Below are positions 19,608-26,946 of a DNA stretch of 64,000 nt, in pieces. The notes beneath the pieces were generated by a model. That model ran no database searches, was not told the DNA's origin, and saw only the letters and a program-made list of their open reading frames with translations. A program made the position numbers and the translations under genes. This DNA comes from Rhodocyclales bacterium (GTDB lineage Bacteria; Pseudomonadota; Gammaproteobacteria; Burkholderiales; Rhodocyclaceae): contig JAPLQY010000011.1 in the NCBI GenBank assembly GCA_026399475.1, positions 1 through 64,000 of the forward strand, in the 5' to 3' direction. The stretch's first letter is position 1. Each line of letters begins with the position of its first letter.

Positions 19608-19753
19608 AGAGCTTGTGAAGAAATCGTAGCGAGCGGGCCGCAGCGGGGTGCGGCCGGAGCGCAGCTACCGGAATGTACGAGTTTGTACATGAGGATAGCG
19701 AGTACCGCCCAAACCCCGATCCGGCGCGCGCAGTAGATTTATTCATAAGCTCT
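19608..19753. mobile_element. MITE-like element with terminal inverted repeats and large internal hairpin
   Basis: About 146 bp. The left end AGAGCTTGTGAAGAAATC and the complement of the right end, AGAGCTTATGAATAAATC, match at 16 of 18 positions. Inside is a long hairpin at 19626-19670, with arms GTAGC...GGGCCGCA and TGCGGCC...GCTAC, and a short dyad TGTAC-N6-GTACA near 19675. No coding capacity. The right end abuts the stop codon of the S41 protease gene. I recall similar intergenic repeats in betaproteobacterial genomes, but no other copy was found by eye in this window. Confidence 0.65.
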
Positions 19754-21159
19754 CAGCGCTTGATGATCTGCCAGGCCTTCAGGAGGTTAACAGCCTGTCC
19801 CAACTGGTAGTCCTTCTTGGAGGCGAATTCAAGCGGTACATGCGGCGTCTCGTCTGTCTCGTCTGCCTTGCCCTTCTTGCCATTCTTGGTCTGTGGCTTC
19901 GGCGCCGCAGGTTCCGCTGTCTTGTCCTTGTCGTTGCCGAGATGGCGCTCCAGATCGGCCTCGCGGACGCGCTCGCGCGATTCACCATTTGCGGTTTCCT
20001 CGACGATGATGTCCGGGGTGATGCCCTTGGCCTGGATCGAACGACCAGACGGCGTGTAGTAGCGTGCGGTCGTAAGCTTGATCGCGGCATTGCTGGACAG
20101 CGGCAGGACGGTTTGCACGGAACCCTTGCCGAAGGTCTGGGTGCCCATCACCACGGCACGCTTGTGGTCCTGAAGGGCCCCGGCGACGATTTCCGAAGCA
20201 GAGGCCGAACCGGCGTTGACCAGCACCACCATCGGCGCGGTCTTGGCGAAGGCAGGAAGGTTCTTCATGAAGTCATCCTTGTAGCCACGCTGGTAGTCCT
20301 CCGGGCTTGCCGTATAGCGGCGCTTGGCGTCCTCGGTGCGGCCGTCGGTCGAGGTCACCAGCGTCTTGGGCGCCAGGAAGGCGGCGGAAACGCCTACTGC
20401 GCCGTTGAGCAGACCGCCGGGATCGTTGCGCAGGTCGAGCACCAGGCCCTTGATGCCATCACCCTTGGCGTCCTTGTCCGCCTTCACCATCTTTTCGAGG
20501 TGCTTCACCACGTCCGGGGCGGTTTCCTCCTGAAACTGGGTGACCCGCAAATAGCCGTAGCCGCCTTCGAGTACCTTGGATTTGACGCTCTGCACCTTGA
20601 TTTTCTCTCGTGTCAGCGTGACTTCGAAAGGTTTGGTTTCACCCTTGCGCACGATGGTGAGCCGAATCTGGGTCTTTGGTTTGCCGCGCATTTTCTTCAC
20701 GGCATCGTTGAGCGTCAGGCCCTTTACGGGGGTGTCGTCAAGTTTGATGATGAGATCGCCGGACTTCAGCCCGGCCTTGTCCGCAGGGGTATCCTCGATC
20801 GGAGCCACGACCTTGACGAATCCATCTTCCATGCCGACTTCTATGCCGAGGCCGCCGAACTCGCCCTGTGTGCTTACCTGGAGGTCCTTGAAGGCATCGG
20901 CATCCAGATACGCCGAGTGCGGATCGAGATTGGCCAGCATGCCACTGATCGCATGCGTGATCAGCGTCTTGTCTTCAACCGGTTCGACATAGCCTTGCTT
21001 GATGGCGTTGTAAACATCGGCAAAGCTGCGCAACTCCTCGATCGGCAGGGACGACATCGCTGCATCCTTGCTGGCGCTGGCAGAAAAATTCAGGCTAACG
21101 AGGATGCCGGCGATCAGACCGGATACGACCAGACCAATTTGCTGCAGCTTGCTGCTCAT
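19753..21159 (-). CDS. ctpA: S41 family C-terminal processing peptidase (CtpA type)
   Basis: 468 residues. An N-terminal hydrophobic segment (IGLVVSGLIAGILVSLNFSAS) acts as a signal or anchor. A PDZ domain follows (GLGIEVGMEDGFVKVVAPIEDTPADKAGL), then the S41 protease core with the Ser motif VLVNAGSASASEIVAGALQD and the Lys in TFGKGSVQTVLPL; the C-terminal part is charged with a Lys-rich linker. It is a periplasmic Ser/Lys protease that trims proteins at their C-termini, often a peptidoglycan hydrolase or its regulator. Its neighbour is an EnvC-like activator, which fits cell-wall turnover. Confidence 0.95.
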   Translation of the reverse strand: MSSKLQQIGLVVSGLIAGILVSLNFSASASKDAAMSSLPIEELRSFADVYNAIKQGYVEPVEDKTLITHAISGMLANLDPHSAYLDADAFKDLQVSTQGEFGGLGIEVGMEDGFVKVVAPIEDTPADKAGLKSGDLIIKLDDTPVKGLTLNDAVKKMRGKPKTQIRLTIVRKGETKPFEVTLTREKIKVQSVKSKVLEGGYGYLRVTQFQEETAPDVVKHLEKMVKADKDAKGDGIKGLVLDLRNDPGGLLNGAVGVSAAFLAPKTLVTSTDGRTEDAKRRYTASPEDYQRGYKDDFMKNLPAFAKTAPMVVLVNAGSASASEIVAGALQDHKRAVVMGTQTFGKGSVQTVLPLSSNAAIKLTTARYYTPSGRSIQAKGITPDIIVEETANGESRERVREADLERHLGNDKDKTAEPAAPKPQTKNGKKGKADETDETPHVPLEFASKKDYQLGQAVNLLKAWQIIKR

Positions 21160-21232
21160 AGGAACTCCGAACGGATAACGGCGGCACGAGCCGGATTAGC
21201 ACGAGTTTAGCTCGAGTTTGGCTCTAGCTTGG

Positions 21233-22477
21233 CTAATTCCTGGCCCATTTCAAGGGGTCGAATGGCTGACCCCGGTGCCTCAGTTCGAAGTATAAGCCCG
21301 AGTCGGGGTTGCCGCCGCTGTTTCCCACCGTGGCAACCGACTCGCCCCCTTTCACGCTTGCGCCCACTGCGGCCAGCAGCGACTCGTTGTTGCCATAGAC
21401 GGAAAGGAAGTCATCGCCATGATCGATGATCAACAGATTGCCAAAGCCGCGCAGCCAGTCTGCGAAGACCACTGCGCCGCCGGCCACGGCCTTGACCTCG
21501 ACGCCTTCGGCGGCGCGGATGAATACGCCCTTCCAACTGGCGCCTCCTTCCGCGCGAGGGCTGCCGAAGCGGCCGGCAATCGTGCCCTTGACCGGCAGGC
21601 GGAGTTGTCCGCGCAAGGCGGCAAAAGCGCCGCCGACATTGCCCGGATCATGACTTTTTACTTTGGGGCTTGTTGCGGCCGCCGGCCCGCGAGCGCCGGT
21701 TTTTGGCCCGGATTTTTTCTTCGCTGCGATGCGGGCCAGCCCTTCGATTAACCGACCCAGTCGCTGTTCATCTCGCCTTAGGGTACTTATTTCACGGCGC
21801 TGTGCCTTGAGGCGGTCGGCAATCGCGGCCAGTGTCGTCAGCCGCTGCTTCTTGCGCTCGAGCAATTGCGCGCGGCTTTCCTGTTGCCGCCGTTCGATCT
21901 CGGCCAGCTGCGCCTGACGCTCGCGCGCAGCATCCGCCAGGCGTTTCTTCTCGTCAGCGACAGCGTGCAATTGCTGGATCAGGTCAGCCTTGCTGCGCGA
22001 GAGCTTAGTCAGGAAATACTTGTCGCGCGCCGCCTGGTTGGGATCGTGGCCCGACAGCAGGAGCTTCAGAGCATCCGAATCGCCGCCGACAAACTGGCGG
22101 TTGAGGAGGCGCGCCAGCTGGTTTTGCTGCATGCCGGTCTGGCGGTCCAGACGCTGGCTCTGCGCATCGAGTTCGGCCAACTGGCTTTTCAGATCGGTGC
22201 GCTCGGCCCCCAGTTCATGCAGGCGGCGATTGGCGTTGGAGATTGCCGATTCGGTCTCGCGCAGCTGATCGGCGGCGTAAGTCTTCGATTCCTCGGCCGC
22301 GGCCATGTCGCGGCGCAAGGCCTCGATACGACCTTTCAGATCCTGCAGCTCGCCTTTCTTCGAATCAACGCTGGCGGCGAATGCTGCCGAGACAAGAAGA
22401 GAAGCGAGGAAGAATACGTGAAACGTGAAACGTGAAACGTGAGCACGTCGCGTCACGTTTCCCGTTTCCCATTTCAC
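21233..22477 (-). CDS. envC: Murein hydrolase activator EnvC-like, M23 (LytM) domain protein
   Basis: 414 residues if the GTG overlapping the gpmA stop (GTGA) is used; a GTG at 22456 is an alternative. A signal peptide follows ([15 protein letters not shown]), then a ~200-residue coiled coil rich in Glu, Arg and Gln ([35 protein letters not shown]). The C-terminal M23 domain has [26 protein letters not shown] and [14 protein letters not shown]; the first Zn-ligand His is not seen, which fits a degenerate, non-catalytic LytM factor that activates amidases. Its N-terminal codons are supplied by repeat copy 2. The S41 protease gene follows after 73 bases, so the pair is probably an operon with gpmA. 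Confidence 0.9.
   Translation of the reverse strand: MKWETGNVTRRAHVSRFTFHVFFLASLLVSAAFAASVDSKKGELQDLKGRIEALRRDMAAAEESKTYAADQLRETESAISNANRRLHELGAERTDLKSQLAELDAQSQRLDRQTGMQQNQLARLLNRQFVGGDSDALKLLLSGHDPNQAARDKYFLTKLSRSKADLIQQLHAVADEKKRLADAARERQAQLAEIERRQQESRAQLLERKKQRLTTLAAIADRLKAQRREISTLRRDEQRLGRLIEGLARIAAKKKSGPKTGARGPAAATSPKVKSHDPGNVGGAFAALRGQLRLPVKGTIAGRFGSPRAEGGASWKGVFIRAAEGVEVKAVAGGAVVFADWLRGFGNLLIIDHGDDFLSVYGNNESLLAAVGASVKGGESVATVGNSGGNPDSGLYFELRHRGQPFDPLKWARN
22418..22477. repeat. GTGAAAM-heptamer hairpin element, copy 2
   Basis: The left arm 22418-22442 is GTGAAAC three times plus GTGA; the right arm 22453-22477 is its near-complement (four mismatches over 25), with a 10-nt loop. Read on the minus strand it follows the gpmA coding region directly, provides the TGA stop of gpmA and encodes the first residues of the EnvC-like protein. 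Confidence 0.85.
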
Positions 22478-23223
22478 GTTTTTGCTTTGCCCTGATTCGC
22501 CACTGCCTGCATGGCGGCCTTGATCGCTTCCTGATCGCCGAGGTAGTAGTTGCGGATCGGTTTAAGATCCGCATCCAGCTCATAGACCAGCGGTTGTGCG
22601 GTGGGGATGTTGAGGCCGACGATATCGGCGTCCGACACCTTGTCGAGATACTTGATCAGTGCCCGCAGGCTGTTGCCGTGCGCCGCAATCACTACCTTCC
22701 GGCCTGACTTGACAGCAGGCGCAATGGTTTCATGCCAATACGGCAGGAAGCGTTCCACGGTGTCCTTGAGGCATTCCGTACGCGGGAATTGTGCGGACGG
22801 AAGGTCTGCATAGCGCGGGTTGCCGGTTTCCAGGCGCGGATCGTCTTCCGCCAGCGGCGGCGGGGGCGTGTCGTAGGCGCGACGCCATACCAGCACCTGC
22901 TCATCGCCGAATTTGGCGGCGGTTTCGGCCTTGTTAAGCCCCTGCAGCGCACCGTAGTGGCGTTCATTGAGCCGCCACGAATGCTGCACCGGAATCCACA
23001 TGCGGTCCATCTCTTCCAGGACCGTCCACAGCGTCTTGATAGCGCGGCGCAGCACCGAGGTATAGGCGATGTCGAAGGCAAACCCCTCCTTCTTCAGCAA
23101 CCGACCGGCAGCAACCGCCTCGGCGAGTCCTTTTTCGGTGAGGCCGACATCGGTCCAGCCGGTGAAACGGTTTTCCTGGTTCCAGGTGGATTCGCCGTGG
23201 CGAAGCAGAACGATCTTGTACAT
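22474..23223 (-). CDS. gpmA: 2,3-bisphosphoglycerate-dependent phosphoglycerate mutase
   Basis: 249 residues, the normal length. It interconverts 3- and 2-phosphoglycerate in glycolysis and gluconeogenesis. Visible: [20 protein letters not shown] with the phospho-His, [28 protein letters not shown] and [17 protein letters not shown] with the second catalytic His. The ATG is the one directly before YKIVLLRHG. Its end lies inside repeat copy 2. Divergent from the ArsR-type regulator across 96 bases. Confidence 0.97.
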   Translation of the reverse strand: MYKIVLLRHGESTWNQENRFTGWTDVGLTEKGLAEAVAAGRLLKKEGFAFDIAYTSVLRRAIKTLWTVLEEMDRMWIPVQHSWRLNERHYGALQGLNKAETAAKFGDEQVLVWRRAYDTPPPPLAEDDPRLETGNPRYADLPSAQFPRTECLKDTVERFLPYWHETIAPAVKSGRKVVIAAHGNSLRALIKYLDKVSDADIVGLNIPTAQPLVYELDADLKPIRNYYLGDQEAIKAAMQAVANQGKAKT

Positions 23224-23255
23224 GGTGAAAAGCCTTAACGCAGAGCAATAGCAGT

Positions 23256-23274
23256 ATTCTATAATATTCAGAAT
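23256..23274. promoter_or_regulatory. Possible operator of the ArsR-family regulator
   Basis: ATTCT-N9-AGAAT, an inverted repeat in an AT-rich stretch (TATAATATT) within the gpmA/arsR-type intergenic space. SqrR/BigR/YgaV-family regulators are known to bind ATTC...GAAT-type dyads overlapping promoters; TATAAT in the middle may itself be the -10 element. Binding is inferred. Confidence 0.5.
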
Positions 23275-23319
23275 TGCCGCCACAACATTAGCTACACCAC
23301 AACCAGGGGCCAACATGGC

Positions 23320-23646
23320 ATGCATACCGCGCTCAACGAACTGATAGGGAAGCAGGAGCACATTGAAACTGCAGCGCGGGCGCTGAAGGCGATCTCTCAT
23401 CCCCTGCGCCTGAAAATTCTGTGCGTGGTCGGCGACCAGGAATCCTGCGTGCAGGATATCGTCGAGGCCGTCGGCACCTCGCAGAGCAACATTTCGCAAC
23501 ACCTCGCGATTTTGCGAGACAAGGGCGTTCTGCACACCCGCAAGGACGCCAATCGGGTTTTTTATCGTATCGCCGACCAGCGCACCCTTCAGCTCATCGC
23601 CCTGATGCGCGAGGTGTTCTGCGGTGTCTCGGCACAAAGGGACTAG
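23320..23646 (+). CDS. ArsR/SmtB-family repressor, SqrR/BigR/YgaV-like persulfide sensor
   Basis: 108 residues, a single winged-helix domain: [18 protein letters not shown], recognition helix [18 protein letters not shown], wing [11 protein letters not shown]. It lacks the metal-site ELCVCDL pattern of ArsR/SmtB. Cysteines are at 35, 43 and 101; the 35/101 pair has the 66-residue spacing known for the persulfide-sensing pair of SqrR (41/107) and BigR (42/108). The next gene is a membrane-anchored rhodanese, the usual partner of YgaV/BigR. It probably represses its own operon until sulfide or persulfide forms a Cys-Cys link. Confidence 0.85.
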   Translation: MHTALNELIGKQEHIETAARALKAISHPLRLKILCVVGDQESCVQDIVEAVGTSQSNISQHLAILRDKGVLHTRKDANRVFYRIADQRTLQLIALMREVFCGVSAQRD

Positions 23647-23652
23647 ACAACA

Positions 23653-24063
23653 ATGGAATTTCTGCAACAGAACATGATTTGGGTCACTCTTGCTTTCGTC
23701 AGCGGCGGCATGCTGTTGTGGCCGATGGTGTCCGGCGGCGGCGTCGAGAACCTGACGCCGGCTCAGGCAACCCTGCTGATGAACCGCGAAGACGCATTGG
23801 TGCTGGATGTACGTGAAACCGGCGAGTGGAGTTCCGGCCACATACCCGGCGCGCGCCACATCACGCTTGCCCAGCTTGAGAAACGGATGTCCGAGATAGA
23901 GAAATTCAAGGATCGACCAATCATCATCTGCTGCGCTTCGGGCAATCGTTCTTCCTCTGCCTGCGGGCGCCTGAAGAAGGGCGGTTTTGAGAAAGTATTC
24001 AGTTTGAGCGGAGGGATCTCCGCCTGGCTGGAATCAAATCTTCCGCTCACGACAAAGTCCTGA
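23653..24063 (+). CDS. Membrane-anchored rhodanese-like sulfurtransferase
   Basis: 136 residues. A short N-terminal hydrophobic segment ([21 protein letters not shown]) precedes one rhodanese domain ([36 protein letters not shown]). The active loop is CCASGNRS; the cysteine nearer SGNRS is the likely persulfide-carrying nucleophile. It starts 6 bases after the SqrR/BigR-like regulator. Likely role: handling sulfane sulfur at the membrane, probably controlled by that regulator. Confidence 0.9.
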   Translation: MEFLQQNMIWVTLAFVSGGMLLWPMVSGGGVENLTPAQATLLMNREDALVLDVRETGEWSSGHIPGARHITLAQLEKRMSEIEKFKDRPIIICCASGNRSSSACGRLKKGGFEKVFSLSGGISAWLESNLPLTTKS

Positions 24064-24077
24064 GCACGGAGAATAAA

Positions 24078-24335
24078 ATGTCCAAGGTTCTGATGTATTC
24101 CACGGCGGTCTGTCCCTATTGCGTGCGTGCCGAACAATTGCTGACGCGCAAGGGTGTAACGGACATCGAGAAGGTGCGCGTCGATCTCCAGCCCGAGAGA
24201 CGCGACGAGATGATGCAGAAGACGGGCCGCCGCACCGTGCCGCAGATCTATATCGGCGAGACGCATGTCGGTGGTTGCGATGATCTCTATGAACTGGAGC
24301 GCCAGGGAAAACTCGACTCGCTGCTGGCCGCGTAG
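24078..24335 (+). CDS. grxC: Glutaredoxin 3
   Basis: 85 residues, normal for GrxC. Dithiol active site VCPYCVRAEQLL, cis-Pro motif RRTVPQIYIG and the glutathione-binding GGCDDLYEL. It reduces disulfides and mixed glutathione disulfides. Fourteen bases separate it from the rhodanese gene, and secB follows after 33 bases. The grxC-secB-gpsA order is widely conserved in proteobacteria. Confidence 0.97.
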   Translation: MSKVLMYSTAVCPYCVRAEQLLTRKGVTDIEKVRVDLQPERRDEMMQKTGRRTVPQIYIGETHVGGCDDLYELERQGKLDSLLAA

Positions 24336-24368
24336 AATCCCACCTTTACACTCACTATCCAATTCATC

Positions 24369-24824
24369 ATGAGCGACGAGCAGCCGGTTTTCAGCATCGA
24401 AAAGATTTACGTCAAGGACCTCTCCATCGAGGTGCCCAACGCACCGCAGATTTTTCTGGAGCGCGAGACGCCGAGCATCGAAGTGCAGATTCAGAGTGCG
24501 GCGACCACGATTGGCGACGGCATGTATGAAGTGGCGCTGACGGTTACGGTGAGTGCGAAGGAAGGCGAAAAGGCATTCTTCCTGGTCGAGGTGGTGAAAG
24601 CCGGCATCTTCCAGGTTCGCAACGTGCCGGAGCAGGATCTGGAGCCGATTCTTGCGGTGGCCTGTCCCAACATTCTCTTTCCCTATGCCCGCGAAACAGT
24701 GTCGGACGCGATCAGCCGGGCCGGTTTTCCGCCCGTGATTCTCGCCCCGGTCAACTTCGAGTCGCTTTACCAGCAGCGCCTGATGGAACAGCAGCAGGGC
24801 GAAAGCAAGATCCAGTTGCAATAG
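24369..24824 (+). CDS. secB: Protein-export chaperone SecB
   Basis: 151 residues. It keeps preproteins unfolded and delivers them to SecA. Motifs: FSIEKIYVKDLSIEVPNAPQIF at the N-terminus, GDGMYEVALTVTV, and ACPNILFPYARETVSDAISRAGFPPVILAPVNFE. The C-terminal acidic/Gln-rich tail is short. Followed by an SH3 protein gene 6 bases on. Confidence 0.97.
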   Translation: MSDEQPVFSIEKIYVKDLSIEVPNAPQIFLERETPSIEVQIQSAATTIGDGMYEVALTVTVSAKEGEKAFFLVEVVKAGIFQVRNVPEQDLEPILAVACPNILFPYARETVSDAISRAGFPPVILAPVNFESLYQQRLMEQQQGESKIQLQ

Positions 24825-24830
24825 CCGGCC

Positions 24831-25280
24831 ATGCAGCCAAGGCGATTCCCTGCTGTCGCACTGATCTTTGCGACGCTTACGGCCGCGTGGCCGGCGCTAG
24901 CGCTTGACTACCGTACTGTAGCCGAGGCGGCGCCGATGTACGACGCGCCTTCGGCCAAGTCCAAACCCCTGTTCGTCGTGCTTGCCGGGACGCCGGTGGA
25001 ACTTGTGGTCAGCCTCGAAGGGTGGTCCAAGGTGCGCGACAGCCGGGGCGATCTGACCTGGATCGAGAAGAAACATCTGACGGAAAAGCGCAATGTCATT
25101 GTGCGCTTCGATCGTGCCCAGGTTCGCGCGGCTGCCGATGACAAGGCCGCGCTGGTATTCGAGGCCGAACGCGAGGTCGTGCTGGAACTGCTCGAGGCCC
25201 TTCCTGGCGGATGGGTCAAAGTGAAACATCGCGACGGACAAAGCGGCTTTCTCAAGGCGCCTCAAGTCTGGGGTCTTTGA
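24831..25280 (+). CDS. Secreted bacterial SH3-domain protein
   Basis: 149 residues. The signal peptide ends near AWPALALDYRTV. The rest fits two SH3b-like repeats: APMYDAPSAKSKPLFVVLAGTPVELVVSLEGWSKVRDSRGDLTWIEKK and a second half with WVKVKHRDGQSGFLKAPQVWGL. Such periplasmic SH3 proteins are thought to bind peptidoglycan; function here is unproven. It sits between secB and gpsA as in many betaproteobacteria. Repeat copy 3 begins 5 bases after the stop. Confidence 0.85.
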   Translation: MQPRRFPAVALIFATLTAAWPALALDYRTVAEAAPMYDAPSAKSKPLFVVLAGTPVELVVSLEGWSKVRDSRGDLTWIEKKHLTEKRNVIVRFDRAQVRAAADDKAALVFEAEREVVLELLEALPGGWVKVKHRDGQSGFLKAPQVWGL

Positions 25281-25284
25281 GGCT

Positions 25285-25351
25285 GTGAAAAGTGAAAAGT
25301 GAAAAGTGACTAGCCGACGACTCCCAGCACGTTTCAAGTTTCACGCTTCAC
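25285..25351. repeat. GTGAAAM-heptamer hairpin element, copy 3
   Basis: The left arm 25285-25309 is GTGAAAA three times plus GTGA. The right arm 25328-25351 (CACGTTTCAAG onward) is a near-complement; the loop is 18 nt. The right arm ends one base before the gpsA ATG, so the element forms almost the whole 5' leader of gpsA. Confidence 0.85.
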
Positions 25352-25352
25352 C

Positions 25353-26333
25353 ATGCGGATAGCGGTACTGGGCGCCGGAGCCTGGGGCACCGCGCTGGCG
25401 ATTGCTTTCGCGGGCCGGCATGCGGTCAGTCTTTGGGCGCGTGACCCGGCCCGTGTCGACGAGATGGCGAGTCGACGTGAAAACCTGCGCTATCTTCCGG
25501 CGTGCCATTTCCCTGCTGCCTTGCAGGTCACGGCTGATTTGAAAGCGGCACTGGCCGGCGCCGATCTGGCGATTCTCGCTGCGCCGCTGGCGGGCCTGCG
25601 ACCCCTGCTGGAGCAGATGAAGATCATCGCGCCGGCCATGCCCTTCCTTTGGGTATGCAAGGGTCTGGAGGCCGGCAGCGGGTTCCTGCCGCATCAGGTA
25701 GTGGCTGCCGTGATGGGCGAAGCCGTCTGTGGCGTACTCACCGGTCCGAGTTTTGCCCTTGAGGTGGCGCGCGGCCTGCCCACTGCCATCACGCTGGCGG
25801 CGACCGATGCCCGCTTTGCCGAGGCCACGGCGCAGCGCCTGCATGGAGGCAACCTGCGCATCTATGCCAACGAAGACCTGATCGGTGCCGAAGTCGGCGG
25901 TGCCGTAAAGAACGTGCTGGCCATCGCAACCGGAATTTGCGACGGTCTGGGTCTGGGTCTCAATGCCCGCGCCGCCCTCATAACACGCGGTCTGGTGGAA
26001 ATCACGCGGTTTGGCGAAGCGCTCGGGGCCAGGCGTGAAACCTTCATGGGACTGGCTGGCATGGGCGATCTGATTCTCACCTGCACCGGCGAACTCTCGC
26101 GCAATCGTCGTGTCGGTCTGCTGTTGGCTGAAGGTCTCGCCTTGCCCGATATTATTCGCCAACTCGGCCACGTTGCCGAAGGCGTACCTGCGGCACGGGA
26201 AGTCGACCGCCACGCAGTCGAGCTTGGCATCGAAATGCCCATCACGCGGGCGGTGACCACCGTGCTGGACGGTCGCATCACTCCCCGCGCCGCGGTGGAA
26301 CAACTGATGGCGCGCGATCCGAAGCACGAATAA
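25353..26333 (+). CDS. gpsA: Glycerol-3-phosphate dehydrogenase [NAD(P)+]
   Basis: 326 residues. It makes sn-glycerol-3-phosphate from dihydroxyacetone phosphate for phospholipids. Visible: Rossmann start RIAVLGAGAWGTALAIAF, LWVCKGLEAG, GVLTGPSFALEVARGLPTAI, the catalytic Lys in GGAVKNVLAIATG, and GLAGMGDLILTCTGELSRNR. No normal ribosome-binding site is visible: the ATG is preceded by the repeat arm, so its translation could be affected by that hairpin. The stop is 31 bases from the convergent trmL gene. Confidence 0.97.
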   Translation: MRIAVLGAGAWGTALAIAFAGRHAVSLWARDPARVDEMASRRENLRYLPACHFPAALQVTADLKAALAGADLAILAAPLAGLRPLLEQMKIIAPAMPFLWVCKGLEAGSGFLPHQVVAAVMGEAVCGVLTGPSFALEVARGLPTAITLAATDARFAEATAQRLHGGNLRIYANEDLIGAEVGGAVKNVLAIATGICDGLGLGLNARAALITRGLVEITRFGEALGARRETFMGLAGMGDLILTCTGELSRNRRVGLLLAEGLALPDIIRQLGHVAEGVPAAREVDRHAVELGIEMPITRAVTTVLDGRITPRAAVEQLMARDPKHE

Positions 26334-26364
26334 GGGCGTGCCCTCCCGGGCACATGCGTTTGCC

Positions 26365-26829
26365 TTACTCGCCGCCCGCGAATTCCTGCTGCCGCCATGC
26401 CTCATAGACCAATATGGCGACTGCATTCGAAAGGTTCAGGCTTCGATTCCCCGGGATCAGCGGCAGCCGCAGGCGGTGACCTTGATCGATGTCGGCCAGC
26501 ACTTCCGCCGGAAGGCCGCGCGATTCCGAGCCGAAGACGAATGTGTCGCCAGGCTGAAAGCGGGCGCGCGCATGATGGAGCGTTCCCCGGGTGGTCAGCG
26601 CAAACAGCCGGGCGCTGCCCAGCAACTCGCGGCACGCCGCCCAACTCGGATGCACCGAAACACTCGCCAGTTCAGCGTAATCCATGCCTGCCCGGCGCAG
26701 CTTGGCGGCGGACAGATCGAAGCCGAGCGGTTCGATCAGATGCAGCTTTGCCCCGGTATTCGCGCAAAGTCGAATGACATTTCCCGTATTGGGCGGGATC
26801 TCCGGGGCAACGAGAACGACATGGAACAC
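26365..26829 (-). CDS. trmL: tRNA (cytidine(34)-2'-O)-methyltransferase TrmL
   Basis: 154 residues from a GTG start. It is a SPOUT-class enzyme that methylates the wobble base of tRNA-Leu. Visible: PEIPPNTGNVIRLCANTGA, YAELASVSVHPSW, and the SAM knot motifs FVFGSESRGLP and LRLPLIPGNRSLNLSNAVAILVYEAWRQ. Divergent from mshE with 117 bases between starts. Confidence 0.95.
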   Translation of the reverse strand: MFHVVLVAPEIPPNTGNVIRLCANTGAKLHLIEPLGFDLSAAKLRRAGMDYAELASVSVHPSWAACRELLGSARLFALTTRGTLHHARARFQPGDTFVFGSESRGLPAEVLADIDQGHRLRLPLIPGNRSLNLSNAVAILVYEAWRQQEFAGGE

Positions 26830-26946
26830 TTGCGGGTGCCTCCGAAAAACGGCAGTTTCTGAAAAATCAGATGATTAGACTATGACTTTCGTGCAAAATC
26901 GCAGCTGCAATGGTCCGGATTCTAAGGCCGCTTTGGAGATCGCCTG

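Noticed and set aside
19840..21210. 456-codon frame opposite the S41 protease
   Set aside because: Shadow of a gene with full PDZ and protease motifs.
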